NCBI GenBank assembly: GCA_963794745.1
Contig: CAWCEZ010000010.1
Span: 496,001 to 560,000 of the forward strand
Reading direction: 5' to 3'
DNA length: 64,000 nucleotides
From: Fen-671 sp963794745
GTDB lineage: Bacteria; Actinomycetota; Acidimicrobiia; Acidimicrobiales; Palsa-688
Part shown: positions 8,219 to 17,009 of the stretch, piece by piece
How the letters are laid out: every line of letters starts with the position of its first letter
Numbering within the stretch: the stretch's first letter is position 1
Position numbers and translations under genes: made by a program
The notes under the pieces: generated by a model
The model's database searches: none
What the model was told of the DNA's origin: nothing
The model's input: only the letters and a program-made list of their open reading frames with translations

Positions 8219-9054
8219 GTGATCGACCTCCATACTCATTCGACGGTCTCTGACGGCAGCGACACGCCCGAGGAGGTCGTCATGCTCGCAGCGAACGCCG
8301 GCCTGTCGGCGCTCGCCCTAACAGACCACGACCGCCAGGACGGCATCGCCGCTGCCCGCAAGAAGGCGACCGAAGTGGGCATCGAGCTCATCGCGGGAAC
8401 GGAGATCTCCTGTAACCACAGCGGGACCATGCACATGCTGGTCTATTTCTTGGAACCGGGCGAGGCCCCCTTCAGGACGAGCTGTTGCGCCTGCAGGTTG
8501 CCCGGGACAACCGCAACGACGAGCTCATCGCCCGACTGGCAGATCTTGGGCTGCCCGTGACCATGGAGGAGCTCGAGGCGGAGGCCGGTGGGAGCGGGGC
8601 AGGGCGGCCTCACGTAGCGGCGGTCCTCGTGCGAAAGGGCGTTGCCACCTCGGTGCAGGACGCTTTCGACCGTTGGCTCGCCAAGGGCCGTCCCGCCTAC
8701 GTCGAAAAGGAACGCTTGGACCCTCTTCCCGCCATCGCGCTCGCTCTCCAGTCAGGTGGGCTGCCGGTCCTGGCACACCCATTGTCGCTCGGGCTTTCGC
8801 CGGACGAGCTCGAACGGGCCGTCGCCGAACTGGCCGACGCGGGGCTCGTAGGCCTCGAATCGATCTACGGGCGCTACAGCCGGGAAGAACGGGCATCACT
8901 GGCGGTGATGGCGGCCCAAGCCGGGCTCGCCATCACGGGAGGCTCGGACCACCACGGGACGTACAAGCCGGACCTCTCCGTCGGTACGGGCCGGGGGGAT
9001 CTCCACGTGCCAGATGGTGCGCTGGAGGCGCTTCGCAACAGGCTCGCCACCTAA
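8219..9054 (+). CDS. PHP-domain phosphoesterase (YciV/RNase AM-like), frameshifted
   Basis: A polymerase-and-histidinol-phosphatase (PHP) metal-dependent phosphoesterase, similar in layout to enzymes hydrolysing 3',5'-nucleoside bisphosphates or trimming RNA 5' ends. Motifs are IDLHTHSTVSDG at the GTG start, LTDHDRQDG, GTEISCNHSGT, LAHPLSLG and the late GSDHHG, supplying the metal ligands. The first ~85 residues are in one frame and the rest in another. Adding one C to the run at 8466-8470 joins EPGEAP to LQDELLRLQVARDNRNDEL and gives a normal 278-residue protein. This is probably a homopolymer error. ATG 8177 is an alternative start. Confidence 0.86.
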
Positions 9055-9063
9055 GGCCCCAAA

Positions 9064-10201
9064 GTGCCGGCGGCGCGCCTGCGAAAACAGCTGAGCTGGT
9101 TGGGGCCGCCCGGCGCTCCAGGCCGCCAAGACCGCTCTCGCGGCCGGCGCCTCCTGGTTCATTGCGGCCGACGTCATGGGCAACACGATCCCGGTGTTCG
9201 CACCTCTTGCAGCGCTCCTAACTGTCCAGGTGACTGTGTGGGACTCGCTGGCGCGCGGGCTGCAGCGGGTGCTCGGTGTAGTGGTGGGAGTTCTCGTCGC
9301 TTACGGTTTTGCACGGCTCGCCGGGATAAATGCCTGGTCGATCGGGCTCGTGGTTTTTGTGTCCCTCCTCGTCGGACGTGCCCTACGGCTCGGCCAGCAG
9401 GGCTCGATCCAGGTCCCGGTCAGTGCGCTGCTCGTCCTGGTGCTCGGGGCAACTACGGGTGGCTACGCGCTCGACCGGGTCCTCGACACGATGGTCGGAG
9501 CCGCTATCGGCATCCTCGTCAACGTCGTCGTGGTACCCCCGACTCGGCTCAAGGACGCTCGGCAAGAGGTGAACGCTTTCGCCACGGCCATCGCGTCACT
9601 TCTTGGCGGTGTCGCCGAGAGCTTTGTGCTGCCCGGTGCAGACCGGGCTGCACACCTGGCGCAGGCTCGCCGGCTGAGCGACGACACAAAAGCGGCGTCG
9701 CTCGCAGTCGAGCGCTCCGACGCCGCGACCCGCTTGAACCCGACCGGCCGGCGCGACCGGCCGGCTGTCCAAAACCTGCAGGCAGCCGTGAAAACCCTGA
9801 CCCTCGTCGAGCGAGCGGTGCGCGGGACAACGCGTGCGCTCGCTGACGCCCCGGAGGGTTGGCTCCCGCCGGACGACCTGGCCAAGCTCCTCAGTGAGCT
9901 GCTCGCGAGGGTGGCCGGCGAGCTGGAGGCGTGGGGAGCCCGGGTAACTTCGGAGACTGGACCGGGCGTGCTGCCTGGGCCTGCCGGCTCCCCCGCCACG
10001 ATGGTCGCCGCTGGTCCCTCGGTCGACGAGCTCTACCACCGCATCCTCGTTGCCGCCCGCGCACGGGAGGTAGACCCGGAGACGGGGGCAATCGTGTCAG
10101 CCATCGCGCTCGACGCACACCGCATCAACCAAGAGCTGGCGGCCGCGCTCGATAAACCCACGGCCGCGCTCCCGAGTTGGCGGAGCTTGTTCGCGACTTA
10201 G
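9064..10201 (+). CDS. FUSC/aromatic-acid-exporter-like membrane protein, frameshifted near the start
   Basis: The N-terminal half holds several hydrophobic segments (NTIPVFAPLAALLTVQVTVW, VLGVVVGVLVAYGFARL, a segment around VPVSALLVLVLGATTGG, and MVGAAIGILVNVVVVPPTRL), followed by a long helical soluble tail. This matches FUSC-type proteins related to aromatic acid exporters. The first 14 residues (GTG 9064, PAARLRKQLSWL) are in a different frame. Removing one G from the run at 9102-9105 gives SWLGRPALQAAKTALAAGASW and a continuous 378-residue protein. The substrate is unknown. It starts ten bases after the PHP gene, so may share its transcript, and it converges on thiC. Confidence 0.78.
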
Positions 10202-10232
10202 CGACCTGGCGTGCCCGACTTTTGAAGGGCGG

Positions 10233-11951
10233 CTACTGGTCGACCGGCGTGTACACGGCTGCGCCCGAACGCACGAACTCGTCGGACTTTGCACGCATCC
10301 CTTCCTCGGCCTCCTGCTCCAGGTCCATCGCCTTCTTGGTGGCACGGAGGTCGTGGCTGATGCTCATCGAGCAGAACTTCGGCCCACACATCGAACAAAA
10401 ATGGGCCTTCTTGGCCGGTGCGGCCGGGAGCGTCTCGTCGTGGTACGAACGCGCCGTCTCGGGGTCGAGCGAGAGGTTGAACTGGTCCTCCCAGCGGAAA
10501 TCGAAGCGCGCCGCCGATAGGGCGTCGTCCCATGCCTGCGCACCGGGGTGGCCCTTGGCAAGGTCGGCTGCATGCGCAGCGATCTTGTAGGAGATAACGC
10601 CCATCTTCACATCTTCGCGATCAGGGAGGCCGAGGTGCTCCTTGGGTGTGACGTAGCAAAGCATCGCAGTTCCGAACATCCCTATCATCGCAGCCCCGAT
10701 CGCTGAGGTTATGTGGTCATAACCTGGCGCGATATCTGTCGTGAGGGGGCCGAGGGTGTAAAAGGGCGCTTCCTTGCACCATTCCATCTGCAGGTCGACG
10801 TTCTCTTTGATCTTGTGCATCGGGACATGGCCGGGGCCTTCGACCATAACCTGGACGTCGTGTGCCCACGCCCTCTGGGTCAGTTCGCCGAGGGTGCGTA
10901 GTTCGGACAACTGGGCCTCGTCGTTCGCGTCAGCAACCGAGCCCGGCCGCAGCCCGTCGCCGAGCGAAAAGGCGACGTCGTAGGCGGCAAAGATCTCGCA
11001 GAGCTCGTCGAAGTTGGTGTAAAGGAAGTTCTCTTCGTGATGGGCCAGGCACCAAGCAGCCATCACCGAGCCGCCCCGGCTCACGATGCCAGTGACCCTT
11101 TCTATGGTCAGCGGGACGTAGCGCAGCAGCACGCCGGCGTGGACGGTCATGTAGTCGACACCCTGTTCGCACTGTTCGATAATTGTGTCCCTGTAGATCT
11201 CCCAGGAAAGCTCGACGGCGCGCCCGTCCACCTTTTCGAGGGCCTGGTAGATCGGCACAGTGCCGATGGGTACCGGCGAGTTGCGGATTATCCACTCGCG
11301 CGTCGTATGAATGTCCGCCCCGGTCGACAGGTCCATCACCGTGTCGGCACCCCAACGGGTCGCCCAGCGCATCTTGTCGACCTCTTCTTCGATCGAAGAT
11401 GTCACCGAGGAGTTGCCGATGTTGGCGTTCACTTTCACGAGAAAATTACGACCGATAAGCATCGGCTCGCTCTCGGGGTGGTTGATGTTGGAGGGCAGGA
11501 TGGCCCGCCCTCGGGCCAGTTCCTCTCGGACGAGCTCGGGCTCGAGGTTTTCCCTCACGGCCGCGAAGTGCATCTCCGGAGTTATGAGCCCGCGGCGGGC
11601 ATAGTGCATCTGCGTCACAGTCTTACCGGGCAGGGCGCGCCGTGGCGGCCGGGTAGCCGGCAGCGCCGGGGGCTCCGCCAGCAGTTGGCGACGGAGCGCC
11701 GCCCGCCCGTCATCTCTTGGCTGTCGGGCGCGGCCTTCGACCTCGCTGGTATCGCCGCGCTCGTCTACCCAACGCGAGCGCAGCGCAGGTAAACCGGTCG
11801 GCGGGCCATCGGGTACGGGGCCACTTGTGTCGTAGAGGTAAACGGCTCCTGCCCCTCCGTCTATGGCGACCTCCTGGAAAGGCACCTCCACACCGTCCGG
11901 GCCGCGCCTTGAAACCTTGCGGCGGGCCGTACCGAGCGAAATCGTTGTCAT
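10233..11951 (-). CDS. thiC: phosphomethylpyrimidine synthase
   Basis: Radical SAM enzyme converting AIR (the PurM product) to the pyrimidine moiety HMP-P of thiamine. The 572-residue protein has KTVTQMHYARRG, NINHPESEPM(L/I)IGRNF, NANIGNSSVTSSI, DLSTGADIH, MTVHAGVL, VEGPGHVPMHKI and the C-terminal cluster motif CSMCGPKFCSM (C-x2-C-x4-C). The start at ATG 11951 follows a strong GGAAGGAAG ribosome site and overlaps the reconstructed thiD stop (ATGA). It is the last gene of the riboswitch-controlled thi operon. Confidence 0.97.
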   Translation of the reverse strand: MTTISLGTARRKVSRRGPDGVEVPFQEVAIDGGAGAVYLYDTSGPVPDGPPTGLPALRSRWVDERGDTSEVEGRARQPRDDGRAALRRQLLAEPPALPATRPPRRALPGKTVTQMHYARRGLITPEMHFAAVRENLEPELVREELARGRAILPSNINHPESEPMLIGRNFLVKVNANIGNSSVTSSIEEEVDKMRWATRWGADTVMDLSTGADIHTTREWIIRNSPVPIGTVPIYQALEKVDGRAVELSWEIYRDTIIEQCEQGVDYMTVHAGVLLRYVPLTIERVTGIVSRGGSVMAAWCLAHHEENFLYTNFDELCEIFAAYDVAFSLGDGLRPGSVADANDEAQLSELRTLGELTQRAWAHDVQVMVEGPGHVPMHKIKENVDLQMEWCKEAPFYTLGPLTTDIAPGYDHITSAIGAAMIGMFGTAMLCYVTPKEHLGLPDREDVKMGVISYKIAAHAADLAKGHPGAQAWDDALSAARFDFRWEDQFNLSLDPETARSYHDETLPAAPAKKAHFCSMCGPKFCSMSISHDLRATKKAMDLEQEAEEGMRAKSDEFVRSGAAVYTPVDQ

Positions 11952-12747
11952 TTCTCGTCTTCCTTCCATCCAAAATGGTCGAGAGGCCCGCCCCGGCGCC
12001 GAGGCGCCAACCGGCACTGCCCTTAATTGCTTCGTGAGCAAAGGCGTTCGCGTGTTCGATCGCGTCTTTTACAGAAAGATGGCGCGCCAGGCCAGCCGCG
12101 ATCGCAGCCGAAAAAGTACAGCCCGCGCCATGCGTGTTCTTCGTTTCTATCCTCGGCTGGGTTATTTCCCAGCTGGCCTGGCCGTCCCACACGACGTCAA
12201 CAGAAACGCCCGGGTCGTTGCCGTGGCCGCCTTTCACCACTACAACAGGTGCAAGGTCGCCCAGGCGGCGGGCGGCCGCGCGGGCGTCGTCCAAGGTCTC
12301 GAGCTTCTCTCCGAGCAGGACGCTTGCTTCGAGAAGGTTCGGGGTGGCAACGGCAGCCGCAGGCAAGAGCACTTCGCGGTAGGCGCGAACAGCACCGTCG
12401 TCGGTAAGGCGCCGGCCGGTGGAGGCCACAAGGACCGGGTCGACCACCAGCGCCGGGAGGCTGGGAGCGAGCGCAGCCACCTCCCTGACAATTTCTTCGC
12501 TGTAAAGGACGCCAGTTTTCGCCCCTGAAACTGTCATGTCCTCGATGACGGCTTCTATTTGCGCTCGTACGAAGGCCGCCGGCAAGACGTGGACGGCGCT
12601 CACACGTGCCGTGTTTTGAGCCGTGACGCACGTTATTGCCGTAGTGCCGAATACGCCCAGGGCAGCAAAGGTCCTCAGGTCTGCCTGGATCCCGGCCCCA
12701 CCGCCCGAGTCCGAGCCTGCGATGGAAAGTGCCACGGGTGGTGTCAT
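11948..12747 (-). CDS. thiD: hydroxymethylpyrimidine/phosphomethylpyrimidine kinase, frameshifted at the 3' end
   Basis: Phosphorylates HMP and HMP-P for thiamine synthesis (ribokinase-like fold). Motifs are ALSIAGSDSGGGAGIQADL at the N-terminus, VDPVLVASTG, VVVKGGH and the catalytic NTHGAGCTFSAAIAAGLA. As written the frame runs past the normal end for ~80 residues across the start of thiC. Adding one G to the run at 11987-11989 instead gives GAGAGPLDHFGWKEDEK and a stop whose TGA overlaps the thiC ATG, making a normal 266-residue enzyme. The long version is therefore an artefact. Its ATG overlaps the upstream stop by four bases. Confidence 0.93.
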
Positions 12748-13379
12748 CGCTGCACCTCGTCTAGTCGGTCCTGGATCCTCGCGAAGGCCGACGCCGGGTC
12801 ATGGGAGGCGAGGACCGCTCCCATCACCGCGACACCCGCGGCGCCAAACTCGAGGCATTTGGCCGCGTTCTCGGCATCGACGCCGCCGAGCGCCCACGTC
12901 GGCAGGGGGGCCCCGGCGAGAGCAGCGGGCCCGAGCGGTGGGCCGTAGCCGGGCTTCGACCGCGAGGGGTAGATCGGCGAGAGGGTGGCCCACTGGCAAC
13001 CTTCGTCGCTGGCTCTCGACAACTCGCTGGGGCTGTGACAGCTACGCCCAACTGGGGCGACGGTGGCCCGGTCCGGCCAGAGGTCGCCGGCTCCGAGGTG
13101 GACACCGTCGCCCGTACCGCTCCCCGGCCCCGGGCTCTCGATGAGCACGCCACCGGCCGCATGGAGCATTTCGGCCAGGTGCTCAGCCAATTGCCTCCGG
13201 TCGCTGGCGGCAGACTGCTTGTCCCGCAGCCACACCGCTCGCGCCCCACCGGCCACGGCCTCGCGCACCACATCCAGCAACGGGCGGCCTGCTGTAAAGT
13301 CGCTGTCGGCAACGACAAGCAGCACTGGGAGCACTTGCGCAGGGCTCAGGGCATGGGTGGAAGTCACGGGCGAGCTCAA
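12744..13379 (-). CDS. TenI-like / divergent ThiE-family protein
   Basis: A 211-residue TIM-barrel protein of the ThiE/TenI family. It keeps AVWLRDKQSAASDR, DGVHLGAGDL, GRSCHSPSEL, LSPIYPSRSKPGYGPPLG and WALGGVDAENA. It lacks the (I/N)DDRVD-type segment that binds Mg-pyrophosphate in true thiamine phosphate synthases (IESPGPGSGTGD occurs instead). A canonical thiE lies 2.3 kb upstream in the same operon, and this copy sits directly after thiG, so I infer a thiazole tautomerase (TenI) role. A redundant or inactive ThiE is the alternative. It overlaps thiG and thiD by four bases on each side. Confidence 0.75.
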   Translation of the reverse strand: MSSPVTSTHALSPAQVLPVLLVVADSDFTAGRPLLDVVREAVAGGARAVWLRDKQSAASDRRQLAEHLAEMLHAAGGVLIESPGPGSGTGDGVHLGAGDLWPDRATVAPVGRSCHSPSELSRASDEGCQWATLSPIYPSRSKPGYGPPLGPAALAGAPLPTWALGGVDAENAAKCLEFGAAGVAVMGAVLASHDPASAFARIQDRLDEVQR

Positions 13380-14196
13380 AGCTCTGGCATCCCGTCTGAG
13401 GTGGTACTCGCCTGCGCGTAAAGACGCCGTGGGATACGGCCCGCCAGGTAGGCGAGGCGCCCAGCCTTCACGGCGTGGGCCATTGCCTTGGCCATGACCG
13501 CCGGCTCGCGGGCACGAGTTACCGCGGAGGCGACCAGGACGGCATCGCAGCCCAGTTCCATAGCTATCGCGGCGTCTGAGGCGGTCCCGACACCCGCGTC
13601 GAGCACGACGGGCACCGCCAACGTGGAGCGGATGAGGGCGATGTTGTACGGGTTGCGGATCCCCATCCCGCTACCGATCGGTGACCCGAGCGGCATCACT
13701 GCTGCACAACCGGCCCCGGCAAGGCGCTGCGCGACGACGGGGTCGTCGTTGGTATAGGCGAGCACGGCAAAACCGCCACGGACGAGCTTCTCGGCGGCGT
13801 CCAGAGTTTCGATCGGGTCGGGCAGCAGCGTGGCGTCGTCAGCGATCACCTCGAGCTTCACCCAGTTGGTCTCAAACGCCTCGCGGGCAGCCTCGGCCGT
13901 GCGCACTGCATCGCGGGAGGTAAAACAACCCGCCGTGTTGGGCAAGATGCGCACCCCGGCCCGTTCGCAAACCTCGAACACTGAGCCTTCTCCGCCCGGG
14001 ACGATGCGGCGCAGGGCTACCGTCACGAGCGCGGCGCCCGATGCCCTGATGGCCTCCTCGAGCTCTGACATGCTCGCCGCACCGCCGGTGCCCAAGATGA
14101 GGCGGGGGCCGATCTCCTCGCCTGCTATGACAAGCGGGTCGTCCCGTTCACCACGGGGCCCGAGGTCCCCTGGTCATCCAGCTGGTCAACGCTCAT
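13376..14196 (-). CDS. thiG: thiazole synthase, frameshifted near the start
   Basis: Forms the thiazole phosphate ring from deoxyxylulose phosphate, dehydroglycine and ThiS thiocarboxylate. The body has ASGAALVTVALRR, LPNTAGCFTSRDAV, FETNWVKLEVI (the Lys forms the substrate imine), LPDPIETLDAAE, GCAAVMPLGSPIGSG and VVLDAGVGTASDAAIAMELG. The usual N-terminal strand DPLVIAGEEIGPRLILGTGG is in frame with the body but has no start codon. Adding one G at 14143-14145 joins it to ATG 14196 (MSVDQLDDQGTSGPVVNG), three bases after thiS, for a 273-residue protein. Its stop overlaps the TenI-like gene. Confidence 0.94.
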
Positions 14197-14198
14197 GG

Positions 14199-14411
14199 TC
14201 AACCTCCCGCAACGGCATGGAGAACTTCCACGCTGTCTCCTTCGGCCAGCTCTGCAGTTGGCCACTCGTGCCTGCGGACCAGTTCGGAGTTGACCGCCAC
14301 GGCGATCCCGCGTGGCCCGCAGCCAAGGGTGCCGACGACATCGGCCACCGTGGCCCCCTCGGCAAGCTCGAGCGGCTCGCCGTTCAGGTGCAACTTCAAG
14401 GTACCGCTCAT
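14199..14411 (-). CDS. thiS: sulfur carrier protein ThiS
   Basis: A 70-residue ubiquitin-fold carrier whose C-terminal glycine is adenylated and thiocarboxylated to supply sulfur for the thiazole ring. Visible features are LKLHLNGEPLELAEGATVADVV at the N-terminus, GIAVAVNSELVRRHEW in the middle, GDSVEVLHAVAGG at the end, and the required terminal Gly-Gly. Its ATG overlaps the thiO stop by four bases. No ThiF adenylyltransferase is in the window; it must be elsewhere or be replaced by a MoeB-like enzyme. Confidence 0.96.
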   Translation of the reverse strand: MSGTLKLHLNGEPLELAEGATVADVVGTLGCGPRGIAVAVNSELVRRHEWPTAELAEGDSVEVLHAVAGG

Positions 14412-15644
14412 ACCCGTTGCTCAAAGGCTGGCTCGCTGGCACTGAACCTCTGAGGCAAAAAGGCTGCCGCGGGGCCGGTGATCGACCGCCCGGAGAGCGC
14501 CTCGAGGAGCGCGTCAGCGGTTAGCGGCGCCAGCAGGATCCCGTTGCGGTAATGCCCCGTGGCGAGGAAGAGCCCCGGCGTTGCTGCCGGCCCGAGCACC
14601 GGCCCGTTGTCGGGCGAACCCGGGCGCAGGCCCGCAATGGCTTCGCTCAGCCCAAGCTCGGCGACTTCGGGGACCACGGCGACGGCGGCGCGGAGCAGGT
14701 CGTAGACGGCGCCCGCGGTGACGGTCGTATCGGCTCCCCGTTCCTCCATTGTGGCGCCGACGACTATCTCGCCACTGGCCCGGGGTACCAGGTAGACAGG
14801 GCGTCCCTGCGCCATGGCCCGAACAGCCCTGCCGATAACCGGCACGGAGGGATCCGAGCTGAGACGGAGGATTCTGGCCCTTGACTGGACGTACCGGTGC
14901 GACATCGCCAAGCGCCAGGCCACCGAGGTGACCCGAGCGCCATCCTGCGGCGACCACAACGCTGCCTGCCGCCAGGTCCGTCCCGTCGTCGAGCACGGCC
15001 CCGGCCACCCGCTCTCCTAGCGTGCGCCGGACTTGACGCACCGCGGAGCGAAACAGCTCCACCCCGCGCAGAGCAACCGCTTGTGTGAGCGCCGCCAGCA
15101 ATGCCCTGTTGTCGACCTGATGATCGCCGGCGCTCAGCACCCCGCCGGCTATGCGCGGGTTGAGGGACGGCTCCAGCCGCCGGCAGTCCTGCCCGGTAAG
15201 CAGCTCGACATCGCAACCCAGTTCGCGCTGGCACCGCAAAGGACTCCTCCAGCGCCCGGTAGTCATCGGCGTCAAGGGCCACGCTGAGCGTGCCGTCCCT
15301 TCGCAGCCCTACGGGCAAGCCGCTGTCCTCTTCCAGGGCAGCGGCATAAGCCGGCCACGCAGCGGCCGAAGCTTGGGAAAACGCCTGCAAAGCGCCCTCA
15401 CCCCAGCGCCCCTCGGTCGTCGGCGCGAGCATGCCCGCAGCCGCCCAGGACGCCCCCCGTGCCGGCTCCGGGTCGCAAATGGCGACGCTAAGGCCTTCAC
15501 GAGCTGCCCGCCACGCGACGCAGAGGCCTATAACGCCGGCCCCCACAACGACGACGTCTACGGTACGCGAGTTGTGCCCGGGACGCGAGTTGTGCCCGGG
15601 ACGCGAGGTTGTGCGGGACGCGGGTATGCGGGGCGCGAGGTCAC
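14408..15644 (-). CDS. thiO: glycine oxidase ThiO, with two or three frameshifts
   Basis: FAD-dependent oxidase supplying dehydroglycine for ThiG. Three frames carry successive parts: VDVVVVGAGVIGLCVAWRAAREG (FAD fold) to RALEES; then RCQRELGCDVELLTGQDCRRLEP to DVAPVRPVKGQ; then ILRLSSDPSVPVIGRAV to LATGHYRNGILLAPLTADALLEAL. Deleting one T near 15239 and one A near 14872 joins them (the second restores the family motif VKGQ-ILRL). No good start precedes the FAD strand. A GTG at 15644 overlapping the thiE TGA fits if one base is missing in the tandem repeat at 15565-15640. The corrected length would be ~411 residues. The start is therefore uncertain. Confidence 0.88.
15565..15640. repeat. 18-bp tandem repeat at the thiE-thiO junction
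   Basis: The 18-mer ACGCGAGTTGTGCCCGGG is present twice without change (15565-15582, 15583-15600). Degenerate copies follow at 15601-15617 (ACGCGAGGTTGTGCGGG) and from 15618 towards 15640. On the coding strand it would translate as repeats of RVPGTT in the presumed N-terminal extension of ThiO. Such a repeat is prone to slippage, which may explain the missing base needed to connect the thiO start. Confidence 0.8.
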
Positions 15645-16309
15645 GCGCGGCTCCCCGACATTGCCCCGGTCCCCGGCTTGCCGGCTAGCGGGGGCGGGAG
15701 GTTCGCCACCAATTCGCGAGCAGCCGCGGCGGGGTCACGCGCAAATGCGATCGCGCCGATCACCGCTATGCCGTAGGCGCCCGCCGCGAGCAGTTCGGGG
15801 ATCCGCTCGACGGTGACGCCGCCGATCGCAAGTACCGGCAAAGAGACAACTCTGGCGACCGCCGCGAGCCCGGCAGCACCGATCGGAGCTGGGAGGTCGT
15901 CCTTGGTCGATGTCGGGTAGCACGGCCCCACGCCCAGGTAGCTCGCCTTAGCGGCGAGAGCCTCACGCCCCACCGCTGCCGTGCGCGCCGATGCGCCGAG
16001 CACGGGCCCGTCGCCTAGTAGCCGCCTTGCTGCAGCGACGGTTAGATCCTCTGGCCCGACGTGGACACCGTCAGCACCTACCGCCAAGGCGATATCGACG
16101 CGGTCGTCGATGATGCAGGTGGCCCCGGCGTCGTGACAAAGCTGCACGGCCTTCTCGGCGATCTCGAAACGCTGGCGGTCCGAGCACTCTTTGGCGCGAA
16201 CCTGCACGCATGGCACCCCGGCGTCGAGCGCGAGCGAGATGAGTGCGAGCGCGCGGGCAGGCTTTTCCATGCCCTTGTAACTTGCGATGTAGTGAAGACG
16301 GCCAAGCAA
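15641..16309 (-). CDS. thiE: thiamine phosphate synthase
   Basis: Joins HMP-PP and thiazole phosphate into thiamine phosphate. It carries the full active-site set: VQVRAKECSDRQRFE, CIIDDRVDIALAVGADGVHVG, GASARTAA, LGVGPCYPTSTKDDLPAPIG, VLAIGGVTVERIPE and GIAVIGAIAFARD. An ATG-less frame extends upstream into the riboswitch. I place the start at TTG 16309, preceded by AAGGGAG, the 3' strand of the riboswitch P1 region, giving ~222 residues beginning LLGRLHYIASYKG. It is the first gene of the thi operon. Sequestering this ribosome site would be a natural switch mechanism. Confidence 0.93.
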   Translation of the reverse strand: MLGRLHYIASYKGMEKPARALALISLALDAGVPCVQVRAKECSDRQRFEIAEKAVQLCHDAGATCIIDDRVDIALAVGADGVHVGPEDLTVAAARRLLGDGPVLGASARTAAVGREALAAKASYLGVGPCYPTSTKDDLPAPIGAAGLAAVARVVSLPVLAIGGVTVERIPELLAAGAYGIAVIGAIAFARDPAAAARELVANLPPPLAGKPGTGAMSGSRA

Positions 16310-16310
16310 G

Positions 16311-16403
16311 TGTGCTCCCTTCGCCGGTATGACCCGGATCAGGTTCAACGGTCGAGGGCTCCAAGCCCTCCTCTCAGCCCGTTCCGACCGGGCTCCCGTG
16401 TTG
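16311..16403 (-). promoter_or_regulatory. TPP (THI-box) riboswitch
   Basis: Read on the minus strand, the segment has the conserved GGGCTGAGA of the pyrimidine-sensing arm (J3-2), a variable P3 hairpin (GAGGGCTTGGAGCCCTC), then the pyrophosphate-sensing stretch TTGAACCTGATCCGGGTCATACCGG and the closing CGAAGGGAG. All match the TPP aptamer consensus. It lies immediately before thiE, whose start is only a few bases beyond the aptamer, so control is probably at translation initiation of thiE and thence of the whole thi operon (TPP high, expression off). Confidence 0.95.
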
Positions 16404-16469
16404 CCTCTTGCCTACCCCTGCCAGCGAGCCGTGTCAAGTCAAAAACGATCGCGCCGTTATCGTGTAGAC

Positions 16470-17009
16470 GTGAAGACCGTGGTGATCGGCCCTCCCCCTC
16501 CTGAACTGCAGCGGCTTGTCGAACAGCGACGATCGCTCGGGCTCGACCGCTTCGACGAAGTTTGGGAGGGCAGCCAGCACCTGGCGCCCGTACCCGGGTT
16601 CGGGCACGCCTACATCGAGCGCGAGGTCGCCAGGGTGCTCCGTCCCTTCGCCGATGCAGCAGGACTGATCGAGACCGGCCCGTTCAACCTGGGCCGTGCG
16701 ACCGACTACCGGGTGCCCGATGGCGGCTACCACCGCTCGGTCCCCGAGCGTGACGCCGTGTACGTGACCACGGCTGCCGTTGTCGTCGAGGTGCTCTCGA
16801 GCGACGACGAAACGCACGAGAAACTCCCCTTCTACGCCGGGCACGGCGTCGAAGAGGTCATCGTGGTCGAACCAGCGTCGAGGACCGTCAGGATCCTCAC
16901 GTTCGGCGACGGCTACCAGGACGTTGCCATCAGCGGTGCCCTTGGCATCAGCGCGGAGGGGCTCGCTAGCGCTGTCCGCTGGCCGTCGTCAGAAGGCCTA
17001 GCCGTCTAG
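16470..17009 (+). CDS. Uma2-family (DUF820) nuclease-fold protein
   Basis: A 179-residue protein of the Uma2/DUF820 family, a PD-(D/E)XK nuclease fold abundant in cyanobacteria and actinobacteria and of unproven function. Visible are the N-terminal ELQRLVEQRRSLGLDRFDEVWEG, YRVPDGGYHRSVPERDAVY (the 'PD' aspartate), AAVVVEVLSSDDETHEKLPFYAGHGVEEVIVVEP (the E-x-S...K...Y pattern) and a C-terminal strand pair. The start is GTG 16470. It is divergent from the thi riboswitch and converges on purL with a four-base overlap. It looks like a stand-alone gene. Confidence 0.85.
   Translation: MKTVVIGPPPPELQRLVEQRRSLGLDRFDEVWEGSQHLAPVPGFGHAYIEREVARVLRPFADAAGLIETGPFNLGRATDYRVPDGGYHRSVPERDAVYVTTAAVVVEVLSSDDETHEKLPFYAGHGVEEVIVVEPASRTVRILTFGDGYQDVAISGALGISAEGLASAVRWPSSEGLAV

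Noticed and set aside
11710..12747. ThiD with an 80-residue basic C-terminal extension
   Set aside because: The extension is thiC read in the wrong frame; the true stop overlaps the thiC ATG after correcting one G.
16310..16348. Longer ThiE start upstream of TTG 16309
   Set aside because: The extra residues are translated TPP aptamer sequence.
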